6,098 nucleotides of DNA from Ferroplasmaceae archaeon UBA567 (GCA_002505185.1 DAUP01000095.1:1-6098); one strand, 5' to 3'. Positions 1 to 5,802 are shown, counted from the first letter of the stretch. Notes: generated by a model from the sequence alone, not told the origin. Numbers and translations are program-made.

Positions 1-459
1 GGACGTATTGGATACTCTTTATCAGAGGATCATGCTCTCTATGGCTGGTTTGCAAAAATACATCCCAAGTACAAAACACCTTCCAATACAATATTATTCA
101 TGGGATTAACAAGCATCATAGCAAGCGTAGCGGCTGGCCTGATACTTGGTCCATTTTATGGGTATATATTTTTGATTACATTAGCAGGTCTGGCATTATT
201 CGCAGGACATATAATGAGCGATTTTGCCCTGCCATTTTTCTTCAGGGCAATGAAGGAATTTAAATTTGTATGGCATCTTTTACTACCAGCAGTGTCCCTA
301 TTTATTCTGCTGTTTGGTATATATTACAGTGTATACCCTCCACTGTTCCCATATTTCCAGGCTACAATATTGATGGGAATATTGCTGGTGCTTATAGGAA
401 TATATGTGATTTTTAAATTTAGAAGTGTGCCGAAACAAATAAAAAATTCCCAGGAATAA
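1..459 (+). CDS. APC-superfamily amino acid permease, C-terminal part (5' end outside window)
   Basis: The frame is open from base 1 and runs 152 codons to a TAA stop, so the 5' part of the gene lies outside the window. The first residues (GRIGYSLSEDHALYGWF, then IHPKYKTPSN) match the conserved cytoplasmic loop of amino acid permeases of the APC superfamily and align with residues about 325-352 of the complete permease at 4069-5631 (GRVYFAMGRDGIIPKFF, IHKKYVTPSK). About 325 residues are therefore missing. Four hydrophobic segments follow, at about residues 32-56, 57-84, 90-113 and 118-141, fitting helices 9-12 of a 12-helix transporter, then a short basic tail. The protein should sit in the cytoplasmic membrane and take up amino acids or related compounds; the substrate cannot be told from this part. 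The internal ATG at 100 is not the start, because the conserved loop lies before it. Family call firm, substrate unknown. Confidence 0.9.
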   Translation, partial: GRIGYSLSEDHALYGWFAKIHPKYKTPSNTILFMGLTSIIASVAAGLILGPFYGYIFLITLAGLALFAGHIMSDFALPFFFRAMKEFKFVWHLLLPAVSLFILLFGIYYSVYPPLFPYFQATILMGILLVLIGIYVIFKFRSVPKQIKNSQE

Positions 460-483
460 ATTATGCATCTGTAATACATTATT

Positions 484-510
484 TATTTTTTTAATGCATC
501 GTATTTTTTT
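484..510 (+). terminator. T-rich tracts after the partial permease
   Basis: Two runs of seven T (486-492 and 504-510) lie 27-51 nt after the stop codon of the permease at 1-459, with no strong stem before them. Archaeal transcription commonly ends at U-rich stretches of this kind. The call rests on base composition and position only. Confidence 0.45.
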
Positions 511-527
511 GCTTATTTTGATAACTC

Positions 528-641
528 TCAGTACCTGCCGTGCATTCCCGGGAAATCATAGTCTGCCAGTAACTTATAGATATTCTTCATATTAATTGGT
601 ATCAAAGGGATTTTTTCGGTTCCCGAATAATCCAAAATGTT
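528..641 (-). pseudogene. Short protein-like open stretch, possible gene remnant
   Basis: On the minus strand, 37 codons are open between a TAA (642-644) and a TGA (528-530). The translation is protein-like: it reads through SGTEKIPLIPINMKN and ends in LLADYDFPGMHGRY. The stretch is richer in G+C than the rest of this gap. The only ATG (588-590) would give a 20-residue peptide; a TTG at 633-635 would give 35 residues. No family is recognised. It could be the C-terminal end of a decayed gene, a real small protein, or chance. The perfect palindrome TTCCCGGGAA (545-554) lies inside it. Confidence is low because the stretch is short. Confidence 0.25.
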
Positions 642-656
642 TTATTAGGAAGTTTC

Positions 657-666
657 TTATATAAAT
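657..666 (+). promoter_or_regulatory. TATA-like box for the 12-helix membrane protein gene
   Basis: TTATATAAAT lies 16-25 nt before the ATG at 682, a little closer than usual for an archaeal TATA box on a leaderless gene (centre about 26 nt before the transcription start). The transcript would begin at or next to the start codon, and no Shine-Dalgarno sequence is seen before the ATG, which agrees with leaderless translation. Confidence 0.5.
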
Positions 667-681
667 ACGGTATATTTTCAT

Positions 682-2058
682 ATGTCACAGGAAGAAAATT
701 TGAATCAAAGATGGAAAAAAATTCTATTAAACCCTAAAGACAATATAATAGCTATTCTCGCTTTTATAAGTATTTTTCTCGCAATTGGACCAATATTGCC
801 CGGGGTTAGCTGGTTCAGCCTTGGCAATTTCAGTCTTGACATGATTAACTTTTACCACACCATTATGATTCCTTTTGCATTTTTGCTCATACTATATACA
901 TCTGAACTTCTTGATTTAGATATATTAGAAAGAAAGGTAGTCAATCTCAGTACTTATCCCATTCTCTTCCTGACATTCCTTGGAATGGTATTCTTCTATC
1001 CTGCCAGTACGCAGGGTGCAGATTATGTATTACAGGGAATGAGGGATGTCTGGATGCTTGTACTTGCCCTTATGTTTTTTGTCTATCTTTTAATGCTTCC
1101 TTTTAAGAACAGGAAAAAATTCAGGAACATATGGGGAGCATATTTGCTAATCGTGATAGCAACGATTTCCGGGGGAATTGCAGCTGTAATGGGCATGATC
1201 TACGAATACGGGCTACTCTTTGGATATGCATCTATTCCCTTGCTGAACAGAGACGTTGCAGCCTGGGGAGGTCTCCAGACATTTCTCGGCAATCTCCTGA
1301 CCTCGCATTCTCATCAGATGTTGCCTGCTGTCGAGGGTGGAATAGTAGGCCTAACAGCAATAAGCCTTGGATATGAAAAACTCTCTGCTGTGAAGAGGAA
1401 CATTGTAAATATTGGAATGGTTATTTCTATTTTTGGGACTATTTCAATGACATATCTTTATGTGATTTCATCGTTTGGAACATATGTTATTCCTACTATA
1501 TTCCCATTTGGCGCAGGTGGAATGAATGGACTGGCACTGGATGATAGCCAGACAGGGATAGTAGGAATTGGTGCCCTTATATCCATTATAGGGCTTTATT
1601 ATATCCTCTCCAGGAGACCTGTGGAACGCCTGGTACAACTTTCAGAAATCCTCACCTGGATTGCAGTGATGTCGGTTATGGTCGGTGTGGGATATGCCAT
1701 GGAATTCAACGAGACATACTATGGCTTTGGGTCACCTGGAGTACCACCTAATGGGGGACCTGGATTCCGGCACGATTTGGCTTTCACTGATGGACATCTC
1801 CTGTTTGCATTTTTCTTGATGCCATTAGTGGCTGGAATAATCCTGGTCTTAATGCGTTATCTCAGGGGACAGGAAAAAGAAAAGAGGATAATAGCATATC
1901 TTATCATGGCTGGAACTGTTATAGGTGCTTTTGGTGTCATGGAATACATGTTAACACTTTTCTGGGTTGTGGAGGCCATAGGCCTGGCACTGCTCATACT
2001 GGCTGTAATTTTGATAACGTTAACTCTTGGAAAGGAAACTATTAGCAGTGTGGAATAG
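682..2058 (+). CDS. 12-helix membrane protein, divergent heme-copper oxidase/NorB-like (putative)
   Basis: The 458-residue protein is almost wholly hydrophobic. Hydrophobic segments lie at about residues 21-40, 55-76, 92-107, 122-140, 150-176, 206-230, 242-265, 290-309, 319-340, 366-392, 404-422 and 425-448, with basic loops (FKNRKKFRN, YEKLSAVKRN, RRPVERL, RYLRGQEKEKR) all on the predicted cytoplasmic side. The only histidines are H59 at the start of helix 2 (FYHTIMIPFA), H209 and H211 at the start of helix 6 (TSHSHQMLPAVEGG), and H364 and H372 at helix 10 (RHDLAFTDGHLLF). All would lie near the outer face. Twelve helices with histidines in helices 2, 6 and 10 is the layout of the heme-copper oxidase/NO reductase catalytic subunit, where helix 2 and 10 histidines bind hemes and helix 6 carries a metal ligand. 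The helix 7 His-His pair of that family is absent. A heme-binding, respiratory or gas-handling role is inferred, not shown. It could instead be an unrelated archaeal membrane family. No partner subunit gene lies beside it. The start is set by the TATA box and lack of another early ATG. Confidence 0.6.
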   Translation: MSQEENLNQRWKKILLNPKDNIIAILAFISIFLAIGPILPGVSWFSLGNFSLDMINFYHTIMIPFAFLLILYTSELLDLDILERKVVNLSTYPILFLTFLGMVFFYPASTQGADYVLQGMRDVWMLVLALMFFVYLLMLPFKNRKKFRNIWGAYLLIVIATISGGIAAVMGMIYEYGLLFGYASIPLLNRDVAAWGGLQTFLGNLLTSHSHQMLPAVEGGIVGLTAISLGYEKLSAVKRNIVNIGMVISIFGTISMTYLYVISSFGTYVIPTIFPFGAGGMNGLALDDSQTGIVGIGALISIIGLYYILSRRPVERLVQLSEILTWIAVMSVMVGVGYAMEFNETYYGFGSPGVPPNGGPGFRHDLAFTDGHLLFAFFLMPLVAGIILVLMRYLRGQEKEKRIIAYLIMAGTVIGAFGVMEYMLTLFWVVEAIGLALLILAVILITLTLGKETISSVE

Positions 2059-2061
2059 AAC

Positions 2062-2250
2062 AAGAGTACAGAATCTAAAACTGGAAGTGGATAATTGAAC
2101 CTTCCATACCCTGCGATCCACAGGTATTTTTAATTTTTTGAATTTCTGTGTTTTAGTTCCATAATAAATACCATTCAATGTGGAATTATAGTCCCTGTCA
2201 ATTCTTAATCCACATTTACTGCACTGGTATATTCTCTCATTTAATTTTAT
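2062..2250 (-). pseudogene. tnpB: IS200/IS605-family TnpB C-terminal remnant
   Basis: The minus strand encodes KLNERIYQCSKCG followed by LRIDRDYNSTLN, the second half of the TnpB zinc finger (CxxCG) and the last RuvC motif (DRDxN), which sit close to the C-terminus of the RNA-guided nuclease of IS200/IS605 elements. The next residues (KIPVDRRVWKVQ) look like the usual TnpB tail. The first CxxC of the zinc finger and all earlier RuvC and helical regions are missing: the same frame is open upstream to about 2399, but that part (residues such as LLQNLFFCIYITTLLF) is hydrophobic and unlike TnpB. An intact TnpB is usually about 350-430 residues. The open frame also runs on to 2020, into the 3' end of the gene on the other strand, where similarity stops. 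This is a dead fragment without transposase activity. No tnpA is present. Confidence 0.7.
2127..2139 (+). terminator. T-rich tract after the 12-helix membrane protein gene
   Basis: Five T (2127-2131) and six T (2134-2139) lie about 70-80 nt after the stop codon at 2058. They could end the transcript of the upstream gene. They fall within the tnpB remnant, where they are antisense lysine/phenylalanine-type codons, so the call is weak. Confidence 0.3.
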
Positions 2251-2400
2251 AAAATTATGGAAAAGGAGAGTGGTGATATAAATACAAAAAAATAAATTTT
2301 GTAGTAATACCATAAAGCTTCCATTTGCTAGGGTAAATAGCGGTTTATCCATTCTATGTTTTATATCCAGTATTTTGCCGGATAAAGGAGAATTGATAAA

Positions 2401-2415
2401 TTAGTATAATACTAA
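2401..2415 (+). promoter_or_regulatory. 15-nt palindrome, candidate operator for the ABC ATPase pair
   Basis: TTAGTATAATACTAA is a perfect 7-nt inverted repeat around a single central base. It ends 2 nt before the TATA box, so it covers the position of the archaeal BRE, where a bound protein could block or assist TFB/TBP binding. A sequence with 12 of 15 identical bases (TTAGTATGGCACTAA) lies at 5638-5652 before the complete permease gene. The size and symmetry fit an Lrp/AsnC-type dimer site, but the regulator is not known. Confidence 0.45.
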
Positions 2416-2417
2416 TA

Positions 2418-2425
2418 TTTATATA
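2418..2425 (+). promoter_or_regulatory. TATA box for the ABC ATPase pair
   Basis: TTTATATA is centred about 25 nt before the ATG at 2446, the standard distance from an archaeal TATA box to the transcription start. Transcription should therefore begin at or next to the start codon, giving a leaderless mRNA. This supports 2446 as the start of the first ABC gene. Confidence 0.65.
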
Positions 2426-2445
2426 CACACTATTTATGAAGATAT

Positions 2446-3348
2446 ATGCTCCAGGTTGCAGGACTTTATTCCGGTTATTATCATAATAGGGAATATACCG
2501 AAATTTTGAGAAACATCAATATGCATGTAGATGAGAATGAGATTGTCGGTATACTGGGACCAAATGGATCTGGAAAATCCACGCTGATAAAATCTATTAT
2601 AGGAGATATTTATGCAAGTCGTGGTGACGTGCTTTACAATGGAAAGAGCATATACAGTAAAAACAACTACCATGAATACAGAAATTCCCTGATATATGTG
2701 AAGCAGGATTCCTTTAACAGCCTGAAGCCACTGAAGACCGTGAATTTCCAGATTGGAAAACTGTACAACTGGAAATCATTTGACAAACAGTATGTGGAAT
2801 CAATATTCATGGAACTTAACCTTAAGCCGGAAATACTTAACATGAAGGCAACGCAGCTGAGTGATGGAATGAGGCACAGGGTCGTTATTGCCATGGCTTT
2901 ATTAAAAAATCCCGAATTGCTGGTGCTTGATGAACCCACAACAGGCCTTGATTCCATATCAACACATCATTTTCTCTCAATTTTAAAGGGTATAAAAAAA
3001 CATTCTTCAGTCCTTATTTCCAGTAATGATGTGAATGCATTGTTCGAGATCTGTGACAGAGTCTACATATTGTACGGTGGTCAAATTATAGAGGATGGAA
3101 AATATTCAGCCATTCTTGAAAGCCGGTTCCAGCCTTATACCGAAATGCTTTTTCGTTATATTCCATTATATTCTAACAGGAACATAGAGTATATTTCAGT
3201 AAATAATAACAAATACAATGGATGTGTATTCATTAACAACTGTCCATTTCATGATCAGGTATGTGAATCGGAGATAACCTATGAGACCATTAATGATCAT
3301 GGATTTCGCTGTATAAGATATCCAGGGTGGAAAAATGATAGAGCTTAA
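2446..3348 (+). CDS. Peptide-type ABC transporter ATP-binding protein (DppD/OppD-like)
   Basis: A 300-residue ABC ATPase. Visible motifs are Walker A GPNGSGKST (38-46), Q-loop Q87 followed by SFNSLKP, signature LSDGMRHRV (138-146) and Walker B LLVLDEPTTGLD (158-169). The residue normally a histidine in the switch loop is N194 (ISSNDVNAL). After the ATPase domain comes the oligopeptide-transporter C-terminal region: FQPYTEML (228-235) in place of the usual HPYT, then four cysteines C260, C266, C273 and C289 in the pattern GCxFxxxCPxxxxxxC...C. This is the cysteine motif of DppD/OppD proteins, reported to hold a [4Fe-4S] cluster in a mycobacterial OppD. The protein should act on the cytoplasmic face of the membrane as half of a heterodimeric motor for di/oligopeptide uptake. 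It begins an operon with the next gene (14-nt overlap). No membrane or substrate-binding subunit is encoded nearby, so the substrate is inferred only from family. Confidence 0.88.
   Translation: MLQVAGLYSGYYHNREYTEILRNINMHVDENEIVGILGPNGSGKSTLIKSIIGDIYASRGDVLYNGKSIYSKNNYHEYRNSLIYVKQDSFNSLKPLKTVNFQIGKLYNWKSFDKQYVESIFMELNLKPEILNMKATQLSDGMRHRVVIAMALLKNPELLVLDEPTTGLDSISTHHFLSILKGIKKHSSVLISSNDVNALFEICDRVYILYGGQIIEDGKYSAILESRFQPYTEMLFRYIPLYSNRNIEYISVNNNKYNGCVFINNCPFHDQVCESEITYETINDHGFRCIRYPGWKNDRA
3326..3330 (+). promoter_or_regulatory. Shine-Dalgarno-like site for the second ABC gene
   Basis: GGTGG lies 4 nt before the ATG at 3335, inside the end of the upstream gene. The GGTG part pairs with the archaeal 16S 3' tail (which favours GGAGGTGAT). 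A ribosome site is expected for an internal operon gene, unlike the leaderless first gene, and it supports the start at 3335. Confidence 0.4.
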
Positions 3349-4072
3349 GGGAATAAAAAAACAATATAAATTAAAGTCCAGCCCTCTGAAATACCGGGAC
3401 TATTACGCTCTGGACAATATCTCAACGATATTCCGTGATAATATTATAAGTGGAATTACAGGATCATCCGGGTCAGGAAAAACTACACTTGCAAATATCA
3501 TATCCGGGTATGACAGGGATTATTCCGGTGAGATCCTTTATGATGGCAGTAGAGAAAAGGATCAAAACTTTATCCGTTATGTATTTCAGGATCCGTATAT
3601 ATCAATGAACCCTGTAAAAACCGTTGAATGGCATATTTCAACTGCTGCAGAAATTAATCATGTGAAAATAGAAAAGGCATCTGAAAAATTGGAGATGGCA
3701 GGCATGGATTATAGTGCCTTTAGAAGCCGCTATGTGAATTCACTCTCTGGTGGTGAACTGCAAAAACTGGCACTTGCAATATCCCTTATCCCCGATCCAA
3801 ATTTCATAGTTCTTGATGAAGCATTTTCCATGATGGATTCAATCAACCTATTTGCTATTCTTACTTTCCTGAAAGAACTTAAGAAAACAGTATCATTAAT
3901 TTACATAGACCATGACATTAACCGTGTTTCCTTTGTCTCAGATTATATCTACATAATGAACTGTGGAAAAATCATAGAGGAAAATTACACAGAAAAGATT
4001 ATGGAAGACCCGGAAGATGAATATACAGGGGAATTGATAAAATATTCTCCCGATTATAGAAAAAGAATTTAG
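3335..4072 (+). CDS. Peptide-type ABC transporter ATP-binding protein (DppF/OppF-like)
   Basis: A 245-residue ABC ATPase with Walker A GSSGSGKTT (43-51), Q-loop VFQDPYISMNP (83-93, Q85), signature LSGGELQKL (137-145), Walker B FIVLDEAFSMMD (157-168) and switch histidine H193 (IDHD). The QDPxxSxNP Q-loop is typical of the peptide/nickel ATPase family. It ends soon after EYTGELIKYSP (229-239), the counterpart of the HPYT region, so it lacks the cysteine-rich tail and is shorter than most DppF/OppF proteins (about 300-330). All ATP-site motifs are intact, whereas the partner gene has a changed switch loop. Overlap of 14 nt with the upstream gene points to coupled translation and a heterodimer of the two products, driving peptide uptake at the cytoplasmic membrane. 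The D-loop is MMDSI rather than the usual ALDVS. The gene ends tail to tail with the minus-strand permease, sharing bases of the two stop codons. Confidence 0.88.
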   Translation: MIELKGIKKQYKLKSSPLKYRDYYALDNISTIFRDNIISGITGSSGSGKTTLANIISGYDRDYSGEILYDGSREKDQNFIRYVFQDPYISMNPVKTVEWHISTAAEINHVKIEKASEKLEMAGMDYSAFRSRYVNSLSGGELQKLALAISLIPDPNFIVLDEAFSMMDSINLFAILTFLKELKKTVSLIYIDHDINRVSFVSDYIYIMNCGKIIEENYTEKIMEDPEDEYTGELIKYSPDYRKRI

Positions 4073-5631
4073 GGTTTAACATGCTCTTCATCAACAAGAT
4101 TCACGGACTTCCCTGCCTTTCTTGCCAGATCAGGTTTCCTGTATTTAATATAAAGTGCATATATTATGGAAAAGACAGTGTATATAGCAATTACCAATAT
4201 GGCATATGTAATCGGGTAAACCGGAGGAACCACAGATTCGTAGAGAACAAAGATAAATATAATTGTAGCCACTGATGGAAATATATAATGCTCCACTATA
4301 TGTATTATTAAATCATGCACACTGCTATGTTTTTCCTTTAATCTTCTGAACATCGTCATTACACTTGTATTGAGAAGTACATGTGTTATAATGAGCCCGC
4401 CAAGAGCCATAGTAGTAAGGAACTGAAAAGACTCTGTCAGAGCTTTTACTATAATAGGATCACTGGCACGGTTGTCCAGTAGTGTGTATGGACTTACTCC
4501 AGCACCCATTGCCACAATAAAAGTTGCCAGTATGGCAGTGATAGATGCAACAACAGCAACAAAGGTTAAAGCCTTTGAAGGGGTAACATATTTTTTATGA
4601 ATGAATGAGAAAAATTTAGGTATAATCCCATCCCTTCCCATGGCAAAATAAACTCTTCCTGCATTTGCCTGCATGGCAACGCTATCAGAAAAAGCAGAAT
4701 TGAATGCAACCAGTGAAAACATCACTCCACCAACTATCCCGGTGTATGCAGTCGCAACAATTATTCCCGGAATTCCACTGGAGGAAAATGTCTGCATCAT
4801 GGGTATTCCCCAGCCAACGATCTGGGCATAGGCAACTTCCGTCAAGACAACACCTACGAGCAGAAGGCCCACGGTAAGCGATCGGGTAATGGCCTTTGAG
4901 TTTGTGGCTTCCTCTCCCAGGGGGGCTGAGCCACCATAACCTATGAAGCTGGTTAATCCAAATATCATTCCAAGGCCAACACCGGTAATTGGGCCTCCCT
5001 CAGGGGAAAACCATGAACTGTACTGTGGCCATACAAAGGGATTGAAAACATTTAATGTATTGTCAGGTGCCTTAATTATTATAATTGCAGAAAGCACTGC
5101 AAGGAAAATCAGTTCAAAGAATGATGCGAACCTGATATATTTCATCTGTGGCCTGATTCCCACTATTGCGATCATAATAGGTATTATTATGAATGCAAGT
5201 ATGAATGGTATCCATATCCAGGCAGGCATTCCTACACCAAGAAAATACTGTACAACGCCTGGTAGAACTACTCCGGACACAAATACAGGGATTGCGGCTG
5301 TGCTTACAGTCTGATACATAGGATACATTAACCCTGCACTGATTGCAGGTACTGGTCCAAATGCATTAGCTATGTATCCATAATAACCACCGGCACTGGC
5401 ATGCCTCTTTGAAAGATGGTATAATGTATTCACTTCAAGAAACATTGTCAGGGTCGCTATTATAAATGATAAAGGTGTAAGGAAAAATGCAAAAACAGCA
5501 GATGATACTACAAAGGCTATTGCATCACAGGCGGGTGCCATGGCTGATATTTCCTCGGCTATTGCCCCCCAGACTCCTACCTGTCCCTTTTTGAGCCTGT
5601 TCTCGTACTGTATTGCTTTATTATCAGCCAT
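4069..5631 (-). CDS. APC-superfamily amino acid permease
   Basis: A complete 520-residue transporter with about 12 hydrophobic segments. Family marks include an N-terminal region with GAIAEEISAMAP (22-33), where APC permeases bind substrate through the broken helix 1, the loop SAGGYYGY (79-86), the helix 6 segment GYGGSAPLGEEATN (231-244) with the paired glutamates 240-241, and the helix 8-9 loop GRVYFAMGRDGIIPKFF (325-341). The C-terminal tail of about 25 residues is charged (RKPDLARKAGKS). It should import amino acids or amines across the cytoplasmic membrane, probably driven by protons or sodium; the substrate is not visible. It is a paralogue of the truncated permease at 1-459, sharing the loop after helix 8 and the helix 11-12 region. 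The start at 5631 is supported by a TATA box about 27 nt upstream. Palindromic sequences between that box and the ATG suggest regulation. Its stop overlaps the stop of the converging ABC gene. Confidence 0.9.
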   Translation of the reverse strand: MADNKAIQYENRLKKGQVGVWGAIAEEISAMAPACDAIAFVVSSAVFAFFLTPLSFIIATLTMFLEVNTLYHLSKRHASAGGYYGYIANAFGPVPAISAGLMYPMYQTVSTAAIPVFVSGVVLPGVVQYFLGVGMPAWIWIPFILAFIIIPIMIAIVGIRPQMKYIRFASFFELIFLAVLSAIIIIKAPDNTLNVFNPFVWPQYSSWFSPEGGPITGVGLGMIFGLTSFIGYGGSAPLGEEATNSKAITRSLTVGLLLVGVVLTEVAYAQIVGWGIPMMQTFSSSGIPGIIVATAYTGIVGGVMFSLVAFNSAFSDSVAMQANAGRVYFAMGRDGIIPKFFSFIHKKYVTPSKALTFVAVVASITAILATFIVAMGAGVSPYTLLDNRASDPIIVKALTESFQFLTTMALGGLIITHVLLNTSVMTMFRRLKEKHSSVHDLIIHIVEHYIFPSVATIIFIFVLYESVVPPVYPITYAILVIAIYTVFSIIYALYIKYRKPDLARKAGKSVNLVDEEHVKP

Positions 5632-5637
5632 ATAAAA

Positions 5638-5652
5638 TTAGTATGGCACTAA
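5638..5652 (-). promoter_or_regulatory. Palindrome before the permease gene, candidate operator
   Basis: TTAGTATGGCACTAA (read on the plus strand) has 5-nt arms TTAGT/ACTAA around 5 bases. It lies 7-21 nt before the permease ATG, between the TATA box and the start, where a bound protein would hinder transcription initiation. Twelve of its 15 bases match the palindrome at 2401-2415 before the ABC pair, including both arms, which suggests one regulator controls both transport units. Confidence 0.45.
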
Positions 5653-5693
5653 TGTATATATAGTTTGTTGGTTATATTAAGAAATGCCATACT
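5640..5693. repeat. 9-nt inverted repeat flanking the permease TATA box
   Basis: AGTATGGCA (5640-5648) and its exact reverse complement TGCCATACT (5685-5693) stand on either side of the TATA box, with centres 45 nt apart. The left copy lies within the candidate operator at 5638-5652. The right copy runs into GGTAT, so that ATAC-TG-GTAT (5689-5698) is itself a small palindrome. This could be a pair of regulator sites enclosing the promoter; chance is possible. Confidence 0.4.
5654..5663 (-). promoter_or_regulatory. TATA box for the permease gene
   Basis: On the minus strand CTATATATAC is centred about 27 nt before the ATG at 5631, the expected archaeal spacing for transcription starting at the start codon. 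The mRNA is thus probably leaderless; no Shine-Dalgarno sequence is seen before the ATG. Confidence 0.65.
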
Positions 5694-5802
5694 GGTATTA
5701 AAGCCACATAGTATGTTACTTAATATTCCTCTCCAATCATAAATTTGAAAGATTTGCGTGATGAATAAGGCATCTACGTATTTGTAAAATGAATTCCAAT
5801 AT

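Noticed and set aside
462..502. Direct repeat ATGCATC (464-470 and 494-500)
   Set aside because: Seven bases in AT-rich sequence next to T tracts; no flanking structure that would mark an insertion.
615..627. Inverted repeat TTCGG-TTC-CCGAA and T run at 611-616
   Set aside because: A 5-bp stem with a 3-nt loop is too weak to call a terminator or RNA element; not placed suitably after a gene.
1131..1376. 81-codon open frame on the plus strand within the 12-helix membrane protein gene
   Set aside because: Lies wholly inside the larger gene in another frame, and its translation is rich in Cys, Ser and Arg with no domain; an overlap artefact.
1857..2063. 68-codon open frame on the minus strand
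   Set aside because: Antisense to the last helices of the membrane protein gene; low-complexity Ser/Met/Ile translation without any motif.
2434..2957. Two minus-strand open frames (2434-2673 and 2667-2957)
   Set aside because: Both are antisense to the first ABC ATPase, which has all expected motifs in its own frame.
4081..5314. Plus-strand open frames at 4081-4275 and 4943-5314
   Set aside because: Antisense to the APC permease on the minus strand; no recognisable domain.
5664..5742. Short open stretch on the plus strand in the permease upstream gap
   Set aside because: No ATG near its beginning, hydrophobic AT-driven translation, and it overlaps the minus-strand promoter region; most likely chance.
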